Shown: positions 26,877 through 35,375 of the stretch, piece after piece
Numbering within the stretch: the first letter of the stretch is position 1
Layout: each line of letters begins with the position of its first letter
The notes under the pieces: model-generated
The model's input: the letters and a program-made list of their open reading frames with translations, nothing else
Told to the model about the DNA's origin: nothing
The model's database searches: none
Made by a program: the position numbers and the translations under genes
Assembly: GCA_945862065.1 (NCBI GenBank)
Contig: CAMAWT010000006.1
Coordinates: 1-64,000 of the forward strand
Source: Flavobacterium psychrophilum
Lineage (GTDB): Bacteria; Bacteroidota; Bacteroidia; Flavobacteriales; Flavobacteriaceae
DNA: 64,000 bases
Direction of reading: 5' to 3'

Positions 26877-26888
26877 AAAAATAAAAAA

Positions 26889-29084
26889 CTAATTTCTTAC
26901 TATTTTGACCGTTGCTGTTTGGTTGTTTTCGAACTGAATTTTAAAGAAATACGTGCCCGTTGCAAAAGACGAAATATCGACTGTAGTAGTCAAATCATTA
27001 AGTTGAGCACTGTATAACAATTGACCTGTAATATTAAAAGCTTGTAGGTTTTTTAGGGAAGTTTTTGAGACAATCGTTACCAAACCGTTGCTTGGGTTTG
27101 GGTAGTATGAAAAGTCAACATAGCCATAATCTGCAACTCCTAAATTTGGACTACAAGTGATGGTTGCTTCAAAACCAGTATCTACTACGCCTTGATCTGA
27201 ATAGAATTTTACGGTAAGGGAACCATCGGTTGCAGACGATGTAAAAGGCCCAGGAATGGTTGTTCCTGTAAAACCGCCATTACTTAAATCGGGTGCGGTG
27301 GTAGAATTTCCATTGTACACATACAAATAATCGTAATCGGTTTCAAGCGAAAAGGCGCTAAAAGTAAGCACAATGTTGTTGTTCGCCACATTTGGAATGA
27401 TGGTTCTAATCACGGTTTCCATATTGGTGTAATCGCCTGTTGTGCCACCTGAATCACTAAACGTAATTCCTGAACAGAAATTGGCAGGTGACACAAAAAG
27501 TTGTTTGCGGCCGCCTATTGATAAGCCCGCCACACAATCAGGAGCTACTTCAAATACATAATACGTATTTGCTGTTAATGAAGTTGCTGTGTATGAAGTG
27601 GTATTTACGGTGTTCCAGGCTGAAGGTGTTGCATTGAATGGGTACACACGAACTTTCCAGGAAGTGTAATTTCCAGATTCGGTCCAAGTTACCGTTACTG
27701 ATGTAGCCGATGGGAAAGATGCTGCTATTTGAGAAACGGTATTGATACAGGTGTTAATGCAATCGGTGCTTAAACAAGAACCTGAGTTAACGTCATTTAA
27801 AATGGCATTTTTTGGTTGTGTTCCAAAACCGTTATTGAATTTTATTCCCACACCGCTCACCAAATGACAATAACTCATGATGGTTCCTTTTGCAGTAGTA
27901 GATGGAATGGTTGGCGGCGTTGTCATACACGAATATCCTTCGCCAGAAGTACCGATAGATGAAGGGCCACAATTGTCAATTGCCGTATTATTTCCGTTCC
28001 AAATGCAGGCGTGAGTGTGAGGAGAACCCAATAAGTGTCCGAATTCATGAGTGATTACTTGAATCGTCCAAGAATAAGTCAGTACAGGTGAATAGGCCGT
28101 TGTTACATCTGAATAGCTAAAATTATCTTGCGAGCAAAGTCCGTTGATGTTTACGGCAACGCCGCCCAATCCGCCTGGATCTATTCCTACTAACTGACCC
28201 ACATCGCCATTAAAAATAGGACGTACTTCATTAAATTTAAATAAATACGCAGTTGATGATGTGCCAATGCCTTCATAAGGGTCTTGTGTTGTCCAAATGA
28301 ATAGTGATTTTAAAGATGTTGTTATGGTATCATTTGAAAATAAAGTTTGCACGTTATTGAAAACAGATGTCATCCAATTGGTTGTTTGCGTGGTGCTACT
28401 TCCGTTTGAGGTGTATAAATTATAGTCCATTTCAAAATACATCGTTACACAACGCGTGCTTTGTTCATTTCTTTGATTGGTTGGTTCGTTACTGTTCACT
28501 TTCATTTGCTCGTCATCTTTGAATCCGCAGTTGAAGTCGTTTTCAATTTTTAAATTGGTGTCGGCAAAAATGATATAATCTGAATTGGAATTGTTTTTTT
28601 CGGTTTTCCCGATGATTACATTCGAATATAAATCGTTAGAAAACAAACCGTTTATTTCATTATCAAAAAAGTTAAAAGTGGCAACAGAAGTATAATCTCC
28701 TTTTACAATCCCTCGGTAATAAACGCCTTTTTGGTAGTCAATATTTTTTTGTTTATCAGTGTCAATTTGAAAACCTTCGGCAAATAAATTTACCTTGTAC
28801 AAATCCAAAAGAATCGTTGTGCCATTGTATGGAATTTCGATTTCTATTGTTTCCGGTTGGTTCGTTAGTACCGATTGAATGCTGTTTTTATTAAAAGTCG
28901 CATAGGTAGCATTACTCACATATTGGTTCAAGGTGCTGCGAGGAACTGCCAAAACTGTAAACGGCGAAACCTTAGTAAAGCTTGATTTTGCAAGTTCATA
29001 TTCACGAACTTTTTTACCGATTTCATTTTGTGAAAACAACAAAACAGAGCTTAAAATGGCGATTAATGTGAAGGTTTTTTTCAT
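26889..29084 (-). CDS. Secreted reprolysin-like (M12B-type) metalloprotease with Fn3, CUB-like and T9SS domains
   Basis: A 731-residue exported protease. The signal peptide covers residues 1-19 (ending LLFSQN). A pro-region (~20-200) precedes the catalytic domain, with HEFGHLLGSPH at 346-356 followed by THAC, the adamalysin/reprolysin type, and a later Met region TIMSYCH. A fibronectin type III domain (~450-525), a CUB-like domain (~535-640; FSDSGGTTGDYTN ... FYSDQGVVDTGFEATITC) and a T9SS type A sorting domain (~655-731; FSYYPNPSNGLVTI ... TVKIVRN) complete it. The multidomain layout suggests action on matrix or cell-surface proteins. Confidence 0.92.
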   Translation of the reverse strand: MKKTFTLIAILSSVLLFSQNEIGKKVREYELAKSSFTKVSPFTVLAVPRSTLNQYVSNATYATFNKNSIQSVLTNQPETIEIEIPYNGTTILLDLYKVNLFAEGFQIDTDKQKNIDYQKGVYYRGIVKGDYTSVATFNFFDNEINGLFSNDLYSNVIIGKTEKNNSNSDYIIFADTNLKIENDFNCGFKDDEQMKVNSNEPTNQRNEQSTRCVTMYFEMDYNLYTSNGSSTTQTTNWMTSVFNNVQTLFSNDTITTSLKSLFIWTTQDPYEGIGTSSTAYLFKFNEVRPIFNGDVGQLVGIDPGGLGGVAVNINGLCSQDNFSYSDVTTAYSPVLTYSWTIQVITHEFGHLLGSPHTHACIWNGNNTAIDNCGPSSIGTSGEGYSCMTTPPTIPSTTAKGTIMSYCHLVSGVGIKFNNGFGTQPKNAILNDVNSGSCLSTDCINTCINTVSQIAASFPSATSVTVTWTESGNYTSWKVRVYPFNATPSAWNTVNTTSYTATSLTANTYYVFEVAPDCVAGLSIGGRKQLFVSPANFCSGITFSDSGGTTGDYTNMETVIRTIIPNVANNNIVLTFSAFSLETDYDYLYVYNGNSTTAPDLSNGGFTGTTIPGPFTSSATDGSLTVKFYSDQGVVDTGFEATITCSPNLGVADYGYVDFSYYPNPSNGLVTIVSKTSLKNLQAFNITGQLLYSAQLNDLTTTVDISSFATGTYFFKIQFENNQTATVKIVRN

Positions 29085-29158
29085 AATATGATAGGTTTAA
29101 TGCTATAAATCAATTCGATGGACTAAATTAGTGTGCTAATGTAAGGGTTTTTTATAAT

Positions 29159-29521
29159 TTATTGAAAATAATAAAAGGCATCTTCAATATGATCTATTTT
29201 AAATTCTTTATTTTCTTTGTAAATAGCAATAATATCAAATCGGACGGTTGCATCCAAATCATTTGTAATAACATATTCATTAATGGCTTTTACCAACAAA
29301 TTGATTTTTTTGGGTTTCACGAAATCTTGAGGAGATCCAAACTCTATAGAAGAACGGGTTTTAACCTCAATAATTGCTAATACTTCGTCTTTTATTGCAA
29401 TGATGTCCACTTCTGCTTTTTGAAAAGTCCAATTGGTTTCTAAAATTTCGTAGCCAGCTTTTTGCAAAAAATCTACTGCTAATTCTTCGCCTAATTTTCC
29501 TAGTTCGTTGTGTTCTGCCAT
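29159..29521 (-). CDS. YraN family (UPF0102) endonuclease-like protein
   Basis: A 120-residue protein of the UPF0102/YraN family: HNELGKLGEELAVDFLQKAGYEILETNW, then AEVDIIAIKDEVLAIIEVKTRSS. The D-x(n)-E-x-K core (VDII ... IEVKTR) is that of a PD-(D/E)xK nuclease fold, and the family has predicted nuclease-type residues but no settled function. It lies 15 bases after the LD-carboxypeptidase stop on the same strand. Confidence 0.93.
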   Translation of the reverse strand: MAEHNELGKLGEELAVDFLQKAGYEILETNWTFQKAEVDIIAIKDEVLAIIEVKTRSSIEFGSPQDFVKPKKINLLVKAINEYVITNDLDATVRFDIIAIYKENKEFKIDHIEDAFYYFQ

Positions 29522-29536
29522 TTGATAATTAAATAA

Positions 29537-30499
29537 TTATTCAAAAACAACCGTACTTTCCAAACTATTTACATCCATTGAAATTTGTCTGCCAAAAATC
29601 AATGCGCGGTTATCTGCCATGTGACCCGCCGGAAAATTATAAATTATCGGAATAGCATATTTTTTGGTTACATCATCAATTATTTCTAAGGCATTTTTGC
29701 CCCACGGGATTTCGTTGTCTTTCATTTTGGTCATGCCTCCCACAATAATTCCTTTCAAACTTTCTAAACAACCGTTTCGTTTTAAGTTCATCATCATGCG
29801 ATCTAAATGGTATAAATATTCGTCTAAATCTTCAATAAAAAGTATTTTATTAGAACAATCGATGGCTGATTGCGAACCAAAAAGACTATATAAAATTGAT
29901 AAATTACCGCCCACCAATTCGCCTTTGGCAAATCCGAAACGATTCATGTTATCGCAAGGCATTGTATAACTTAATGCTTCTCCAAAAAGAGCTTTTCTCA
30001 AGGTTTCTTTAGCTTCTTCTGATGCTTTGGAGCTTACAGGCATAATGCCGTGAATGGATGCAAAACCAAGCGTGTTTAAATGACTGTGCAAAACCGTTAC
30101 ATCACTAAAACCGATTATCCATTTTGGGTGTTGTTTAAATTTCGTAAAATCGAGCAAATCAATCATTCGAATAGTGCCATATCCGCCTCGCACACACCAA
30201 ATGGCTTTGATGTTTGGATTGTCTAATTGCGTTTGAAAATCGGCAGCGCGTTGCTCATCGGTACCTGCAAGTTGGTTGTAATCCAATCCGATGGTGTTGC
30301 CAACAACGACTTCTAATCCCCAGTTTTTTAACCAAGAAATAGCGGGTTTTAAATTGTCGTCAATATTTTTTCGGGCCGTTGCAACAATAGCAATTGTGTC
30401 GCCTTTTTGAAGGTAGGGTGGTGTTATCATTGTTTTTTGAGCTTGAATAGTTGGTACAAATAAAATAATAAGTAGTAACTTTTGAATTGTTTTTATCAT
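29537..30499 (-). CDS. LD-carboxypeptidase (S66 family)
   Basis: A serine peptidase that trims the terminal D-Ala from tetrapeptide stems during murein recycling. From the ATG at 30499 it has 320 residues with a signal peptide (LLLIILFVPTIQA). The core starts PPYLQKGDTIAIVATARKN, and WCVRGGYGTIRMIDLLDF and GFSDVTVLHSHL contain the conserved nucleophile region (RGGYG, GxSD). The distal Glu/His are in ILFIEDLDEYLYHLDRMM and NFPAGHMADN. A longer frame from 30628 would overlap the upstream gene and bury the signal peptide, so I rejected it. The signal sequence points to a periplasmic rather than cytoplasmic form. Confidence 0.92.
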   Translation of the reverse strand: MIKTIQKLLLIILFVPTIQAQKTMITPPYLQKGDTIAIVATARKNIDDNLKPAISWLKNWGLEVVVGNTIGLDYNQLAGTDEQRAADFQTQLDNPNIKAIWCVRGGYGTIRMIDLLDFTKFKQHPKWIIGFSDVTVLHSHLNTLGFASIHGIMPVSSKASEEAKETLRKALFGEALSYTMPCDNMNRFGFAKGELVGGNLSILYSLFGSQSAIDCSNKILFIEDLDEYLYHLDRMMMNLKRNGCLESLKGIIVGGMTKMKDNEIPWGKNALEIIDDVTKKYAIPIIYNFPAGHMADNRALIFGRQISMDVNSLESTVVFE

Positions 30500-30527
30500 T
30501 AATTTTTTACTAATTTGATTTTGAATT

Positions 30528-31112
30528 TTAATAAACTTTGTGCCAACCCAATCCAAAAGTGATTCCCAATCCAACAAAAGATCTTTTTGAAATGGATCCA
30601 TAAAATTTAAAACCAATACTGTTAGCAAAACTAGTTGGTTGCCCCACAGGTATTAACTCATAAATTCGGTATTTTTGTTTGGTCGAATTAAACCATTTTA
30701 CATTAAATTCAAACGGCAATCCAATAAATTGTTCATTGTTATATTTCAATAAATTATTGGTTTCATCTATCAAATATTCTCTGTCGATGTGCGAAATTCC
30801 GGCCCCATAACTATACGACATGTTCCCTTCTACAAGTCGTCTGCCATACATAAAGGCATTTTCTCTTATGATTTGTACGTTGGTATAAACCGGAATGAAA
30901 AAAAAACTACCATCTTTTCTCATTTCTGTAACTTCAAGAAAACGATAGGTAAAAAAGTCCTTTTTATGTTGATAATTTATCGTTGCGCCACCCGAAAGAC
31001 CCTTTATTACTCCATTTGAATAGCCATTCATGATTTCTGCAAAAACAACTGTATTGGGTTTAGCTTGAGCTATACAAAAGGACGAGAATAATAAAAAGAA
31101 GGCCTTTATCAT
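30528..31112 (-). CDS. Hypothetical envelope protein, possible small beta-barrel
   Basis: A 194-residue protein from the ATG at 31112, which gives a clean signal peptide (IKAFFLLFSSFCIAQA). The mature part alternates polar and hydrophobic residues with many aromatics (YSYGAGISHIDREYL; FYGSISKRSFVGLGITFGLG), like an eight-stranded outer-membrane barrel. I do not recognise a named family. It is 28 bases upstream of the LD-carboxypeptidase gene and likely co-transcribed with it. Confidence 0.7.
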   Translation of the reverse strand: MIKAFFLLFSSFCIAQAKPNTVVFAEIMNGYSNGVIKGLSGGATINYQHKKDFFTYRFLEVTEMRKDGSFFFIPVYTNVQIIRENAFMYGRRLVEGNMSYSYGAGISHIDREYLIDETNNLLKYNNEQFIGLPFEFNVKWFNSTKQKYRIYELIPVGQPTSFANSIGFKFYGSISKRSFVGLGITFGLGWHKVY

Positions 31113-31213
31113 TTGATTTTTTTTCAAATATAGTAAAAAAGTTGGCAATATTTTTTTTATTTGAAGCTCAAAACTCCGTTTTTAAGACAATTTGAATTAC
31201 GGAAGCTTCGAGA

Positions 31214-31348
31214 GAGGCTAGATCTGAAAATCTACTTTACAAATTTAGCCCCGATTGAGCCGATATCCTCCTGAAGTCCCGTAGGGCGAAGGAGATAAAG
31301 GCGAAAGCGGGACAAGGTTGCAACTGAAATCTAGTGGTGTGCTTCTAA
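31214..31348 (+). repeat. Dispersed repeat A, copy 3
   Basis: It starts near CTGAAAATCTACTTT, has TTTAGCCCCGATTGAGCCGA and the GTCCCGTAGGGC core, and ends GTGTGCTTCTAATA. It sits between two divergent genes. Downstream of the core the sequence diverges (GGTTGCAACTGAAATC) before the conserved end returns. Confidence 0.85.
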
Positions 31349-31417
31349 TAATATATATAAACTAGAAATTTATATCAATAGGGTTATGTATTCACTTTTT
31401 ATACGATGTATTTATTT

Positions 31418-31425
31418 TACCTTTG
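31418..31425 (+). promoter_or_regulatory. Candidate -7 element for the thioesterase gene
   Basis: TACCTTTG matches TAnnTTTG and lies 10 bases before the ATG at 31436, so the transcript would be nearly leaderless. No clear TTTG partner is seen upstream. Confidence 0.4.
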
Positions 31426-31435
31426 CAGAAAAAAT

Positions 31436-31945
31436 ATGAATCCGAAACACCCCTCTGAATCGTTGACGATATTGACTGATTTGGTTTTGCCTAGTGAAAC
31501 GAATCCGTTGAATAACTTGTTTGGTGGCGAATTGCTTGCTAGAATGGACCGTGCGGCTAGTATTGCTGCTAGAAGACATTCGCGCAGAATTGTAGTTACT
31601 GCCTCTGTAAATCATGTGGCTTTTAATAGGGCTATTCCGTTGGGTAGCGTTGTTACTGTTGAAGCTAAAGTTTCTAGAGCTTTTACGTCTTCTATGGAGA
31701 TTTTTATTGATGTTTGGATAGAGGACAGGGAGTCGGGCAATAAAATGAAGGCAAATGAGGCTATTTATACTTTTGTGGCGGTGAATGAAACCGGTAATCC
31801 GGTTGAGGTGCCGCAGTTGGTGCCTGAAACGGAAGAAGAGCAAAAACGATTTGACGCGGCTTTGCGAAGAAAACAATTGAGCTTGGTTTTGGCAGGCAAA
31901 ATGAATCCGCACGAAGCAACAGAGTTGAAGGCTTTGTTTATGTAA
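31436..31945 (+). CDS. Acyl-CoA thioesterase (hotdog fold)
   Basis: It hydrolyses acyl-CoA esters. From ATG 31436 (MNPKHPSESLTILTDLVLPS) it has 169 residues. The hotdog fold signature is LFGGELLARMDRAASIAARRHS followed by TASVNHVAFNRAIPLGSVV and a C-terminal FVAVNETGNPVEVPQLVPET. This is the YciA/BFIT-type acyl-CoA hydrolase layout. An in-frame ATG ten codons earlier lies upstream of the -7-like element, so I did not use it. It faces the EnvC-like gene across a shared terminator. Confidence 0.93.
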   Translation: MNPKHPSESLTILTDLVLPSETNPLNNLFGGELLARMDRAASIAARRHSRRIVVTASVNHVAFNRAIPLGSVVTVEAKVSRAFTSSMEIFIDVWIEDRESGNKMKANEAIYTFVAVNETGNPVEVPQLVPETEEEQKRFDAALRRKQLSLVLAGKMNPHEATELKALFM

Positions 31946-31950
31946 AAAAA

Positions 31951-31978
31951 AAATATCCGTCTAAATTGACGGATATTT
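31951..31978. terminator. Bidirectional terminator
   Basis: An 11-bp perfect stem (AAATATCCGTC / GACGGATATTT) with a TAAATT loop and A/T runs on both sides lies between the convergent thioesterase and EnvC-like genes. Confidence 0.9.
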
Positions 31979-31981
31979 TTT

Positions 31982-33235
31982 TTATCTATTTAACCATGAA
32001 GATGGATTTATGTAGGTTGTATTTTGAGAAATCATGAATTTCAATACGGCTTTGCCTTCGGGATTGGTTCTTACTTTTCCGATGGATTGTTTGGTACTTA
32101 CTTTTTCTCCTACTGAAACAGACACGCTGCTTAGATTTTGATAGATGGTGAAATAATCACCATGCTGAATCATTATGGCCTTGTTTACTGGCGAGATTAC
32201 AATAATTTTGATTACTTCTCCTGTAAATACTGCGCGGGCGCTAGAGCCAGATTCTGTGGTTATTTCGAGTCCGCTATTATTTATTTCTAATGATTTGTAA
32301 ACTGGATGTGCTTGCTTGCCATAACCTAATGTGATCGCTCCTTTTTCAACCGGCCAAGGCAAACGTCCTTTGTTTGATTTAAAATTGTTTGAAACTAAGA
32401 GTGCTTCTGGAGTTAAAACAATTTTTGCTGAGGTTTGAATAGATTTGGTTTCGGCTGCGGTTGTGGTTTTTGGGTTGGCTTTTCTGTTTGCTTCAGCGGC
32501 TTTTCTATTGGCTTCAGCAATGGCTTCTTTGATTAATTTATTAATTTGGGCATCGATTTTTTTGGCTTCTTTTTGTTTTTGTTTGATTTCTGAAGCTATT
32601 TGATTTTTGCTTTTCTTTAAACTGTTTGCAATTTTTTCTTGCGCTGCTTTTTCTTTAACTAGGTCTTGTTTTTGTTTTTCTTGTTCGGAAAGTAATTTTT
32701 GTTTTTCAGATTTTTGTCCAGACAATTTTTGGTTGTAGCTGTCTAGTTTTTCAGTTTTATCTTTAATTTCTTCTACCTGCATTTTTCTATAATTAGCATA
32801 TTGCTTCATATATTGCAGTCTTTTGTAGGCTTGTGAAAAATTTTCGGAAGACAATAAAAACATGGCTCTACTTTGTTCAGATCTGCTTTTGTAAGATTTT
32901 AAAATCATGGCAGCATAATCCTCTTTAAGTACGACCAATTCTTTTTTTAATTGATTGATTTTTAATTGATTGGTATAGATATCATCGGATAATAATTTTG
33001 CTTGCTTTTCGGTTGTACGAATCAGTTTTTCTTTTAAACCTATTTTTTCTTTTTGAATATCCAGAAGTTTAACAACTGATTTTTCTTTTTTTCGAACGTC
33101 TTGTAGCAATAATTCTTTTGTGCGAATATCTTCAAGAAGTTTAGCTTTTTGCTGTTCAAGTTGTTCTTGCGTTTGTTGCCCAAACGAAAACAAACTTACC
33201 AAAATAAATAAAAGATAATAAATATGTTTTTGCAT
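31982..33235 (-). CDS. EnvC-like murein hydrolase activator (degenerate LytM/M23 domain)
   Basis: A 417-residue periplasmic protein with a signal peptide (IYYLLFILVSLFSFGQQ). A very long coiled coil (~20-255, Glu/Lys/Gln rich) and a C-terminal LytM-type domain (~290-417) follow. The metal-binding residues of active M23 enzymes are missing: the HxxxD site reads NNSGLEI and the HxH region reads HGDYFTIYQNLS. E. coli EnvC is degenerate in the same way and activates amidases instead of cutting murein. The final gene of the leftward envelope operon. The name is by architecture; a catalytic role is unlikely. Confidence 0.88.
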   Translation of the reverse strand: MQKHIYYLLFILVSLFSFGQQTQEQLEQQKAKLLEDIRTKELLLQDVRKKEKSVVKLLDIQKEKIGLKEKLIRTTEKQAKLLSDDIYTNQLKINQLKKELVVLKEDYAAMILKSYKSRSEQSRAMFLLSSENFSQAYKRLQYMKQYANYRKMQVEEIKDKTEKLDSYNQKLSGQKSEKQKLLSEQEKQKQDLVKEKAAQEKIANSLKKSKNQIASEIKQKQKEAKKIDAQINKLIKEAIAEANRKAAEANRKANPKTTTAAETKSIQTSAKIVLTPEALLVSNNFKSNKGRLPWPVEKGAITLGYGKQAHPVYKSLEINNSGLEITTESGSSARAVFTGEVIKIIVISPVNKAIMIQHGDYFTIYQNLSSVSVSVGEKVSTKQSIGKVRTNPEGKAVLKFMISQNTTYINPSSWLNR

Positions 33236-33252
33236 TTTTTTAATGATACTGC

Positions 33253-34023
33253 CTATTTGGCAATTGTTATTTGTTCATATCCTTCAGGGACACTGTAAGG
33301 AAAACTGAGTTCTTCGTTTTTAATAATCGATTTATACTCAACGTCAATTGTTGTGTTTTTGTTGTTCTGACTAGCATTTATTGAAAATAATTGTGGCAAA
33401 AACATTTGTTCGTATGGTTTATATTCTGGATAATATAGTTGCAATTGTCTTGATTTTTTGGGTTGTTCAATGGTTTCTTTTTCAACCAATCCGTTCACGT
33501 TTTCTAGAAAAAATGTTTTTAAGGTATTGGGGTCAGAAGTATCTTGAAGCTTCCATAAATTGTCAACAGGTGTTATTTTATATTTTTTTAAACTAATATC
33601 GTCAATCAGTTTGCCAATCAACATGCTTTGAACTTTAGTGTAATCTAAATCTGTTCCAATCCATTGGCTTAGCATCGAATAATCACCTTCAAAATAATGA
33701 CTTCCTGGTTTCTCATAATATTGAACAGAACTTGGTGTAATCAATGCTTTTGCTACTGTAATTCCCAAAAAACGAACACTGATTAAAATTTTTTGATTTT
33801 TTTGAATTTTAATATCAGCCGTCACACTTTGTGATTGTTTTTCGTCTTGGTATTTTACATTCGCTTTGATATATAATGTAGAAAAATCAATTTTATTGTT
33901 ATTATATTTACTAATAATTGTATCAACTGATGTTTTTTGTACCGTTTTGGGTGGTACTAAAATTGCTTTTGTTTTACAGGAAAAGAGTACAAAAAAAGAC
34001 GCTAAAACGATGTATTTTTTCAT
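33253..34023 (-). CDS. DUF4292 family lipoprotein
   Basis: A 256-residue lipoprotein (signal KKYIVLASFFVLFSC, Cys at 16). The mature part looks like a long beta-sheet (SVTADIKIQKNQKILISVRFLGITVAKALITPSS; YYEKPGSHYFEGDYSMLSQWIG), resembling LolA/LolB-type lipid-binding half-barrels. It matches DUF4292 proteins as I recall them. Its start overlaps the stop of the upstream TPR gene (both at 34023) and it lies 17 bases before the EnvC-like gene. Confidence 0.85.
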   Translation of the reverse strand: MKKYIVLASFFVLFSCKTKAILVPPKTVQKTSVDTIISKYNNNKIDFSTLYIKANVKYQDEKQSQSVTADIKIQKNQKILISVRFLGITVAKALITPSSVQYYEKPGSHYFEGDYSMLSQWIGTDLDYTKVQSMLIGKLIDDISLKKYKITPVDNLWKLQDTSDPNTLKTFFLENVNGLVEKETIEQPKKSRQLQLYYPEYKPYEQMFLPQLFSINASQNNKNTTIDVEYKSIIKNEELSFPYSVPEGYEQITIAK

Positions 34024-35372
34024 TATTTTTTTGTTTTATTTATCAAGTCGTTTGCCTTGTTAAAATAATATTCTTTCTTTTTTGAATCTCCCAATCCGTT
34101 GAAAGCTTCTCCCAATTGGATCATGAAATTAATTTCCAAAGTTACATTTTCTATTACAAAATCGGCACCCGATTCTAAAACATCTTTTGCTTTTTTAAAA
34201 TTTTGAAGTTGGTTGTTTGCCAATCCATTAAAATAATATAATTCTGGTTGGGTTGGAAACAATTGGATTTGAAATTGCGTTGTATTTGCTAATTCTAAAA
34301 ACTGACCATTGTCTGTATATGCTTGAAGCAATAAAAGAATGGTTTCGATGTCATCTTTTTCTGCTTTGAGATGTATTTGATAAAACTTAATTGCCTTCGC
34401 TGTATTTTTCTTAACTTGAAAAAACTTCCCTATTTCTTTGGCAACTTTTACTTCGTTGTCGTTTTCAAAATAGTGAATGGCTTTTTCTAGATCTGCTTCG
34501 AGTTCTGGTTTTGCTTGTGCAAAAATCAAGAATTCATTAAAAATTCGATGTTTTATTTTTTTATCGATTTTTTCGCTGTCAAGCACTTTATTCATTGATA
34601 AAATTGCTTTTTGACTGTCATTATTATTTAGATGAAATTTGAACAAACTTACTTGTGCCCAGTCAGAAGTTGGGATTTCTTTTTCAAGTTGTTTGGCTAT
34701 TTCATTGGCTTTTTCTTCCTGATTACTTTTCGAATATAAATAAATCAATGATATATAATGCTCCTCTTCTTTTGGATTTGATTTTATTAATTTTAATAAA
34801 TTTTGTTTTTCTGGACCCAGATATTTAACGTCTTGTAAAATTTGAAGTTTGTAATGATTCCTTTTTTCTGACTCTCCAATGACTTGATTTAACTCGTTTA
34901 TTAAGTCTAATGCTTTGTCAAATTGTTGGGTATTCATGTACAATGAAGTCAAATCTTCTTTGTATTCTATTTTAAAATCTACCAATTTTTGAACAATTGG
35001 AATGGCTTTATTGAAATCTTTTGATTCATAACAAGCATCATACATTCCAACCCAATTCCATCTGTTTTTTGGATTGATTTCTGTAGCTTTTTCAAAATTT
35101 TGATACGATAAATCATACTTTTTTTGATATAAATAATTCTTCCCTAATAAAAAGTAAATCACTTCATTATTAGGTTCCAATAGCAAGCATTTTTCTAATT
35201 CTAAAATAGCTTTATCAAAATTCTCAATTCCGGTTTGTGTGATGGACTCGTAATAATAATTTTCGAATTCATTTAATATATCTGCAAGTTCAAGCCCTTC
35301 ATCTTGAGCCACTAATTTTATGGGCAAGATAAATAAAACAATAAGGGTCAATAAACGTACTTTTTTTATCAT
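34023..35372 (-). CDS. Exported TPR repeat protein of the envelope operon
   Basis: A 449-residue protein with a signal peptide (LTLIVLFILPIKLVAQ) and about ten TPR-like helix pairs (for example LEKCLLLEPNNEVIYFLLGKN, LSYQNFEKATEINPKNRWNW, PELYYFNGLANNQLQNFKKA). No catalytic motif is seen. Its last base is shared with the DUF4292 gene start, and it begins 3 bases after the nucleotidyltransferase gene stop, so the three are tightly co-transcribed. It is likely a periplasmic scaffold linked to outer-membrane or LPS-related assembly, by context only. Confidence 0.87.
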   Translation of the reverse strand: MIKKVRLLTLIVLFILPIKLVAQDEGLELADILNEFENYYYESITQTGIENFDKAILELEKCLLLEPNNEVIYFLLGKNYLYQKKYDLSYQNFEKATEINPKNRWNWVGMYDACYESKDFNKAIPIVQKLVDFKIEYKEDLTSLYMNTQQFDKALDLINELNQVIGESEKRNHYKLQILQDVKYLGPEKQNLLKLIKSNPKEEEHYISLIYLYSKSNQEEKANEIAKQLEKEIPTSDWAQVSLFKFHLNNNDSQKAILSMNKVLDSEKIDKKIKHRIFNEFLIFAQAKPELEADLEKAIHYFENDNEVKVAKEIGKFFQVKKNTAKAIKFYQIHLKAEKDDIETILLLLQAYTDNGQFLELANTTQFQIQLFPTQPELYYFNGLANNQLQNFKKAKDVLESGADFVIENVTLEINFMIQLGEAFNGLGDSKKKEYYFNKANDLINKTKK

Positions 35373-35375
35373 TTT

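Noticed and set aside
30500..30628. Extended N-terminus of the LD-carboxypeptidase
   Set aside because: It would overlap the upstream envelope protein gene and place the signal peptide inside the protein.
31412..31912. 166-aa frame antisense to the thioesterase gene
   Set aside because: It lies wholly opposite a convincing hotdog-fold gene and has a composition typical of an antisense shadow.
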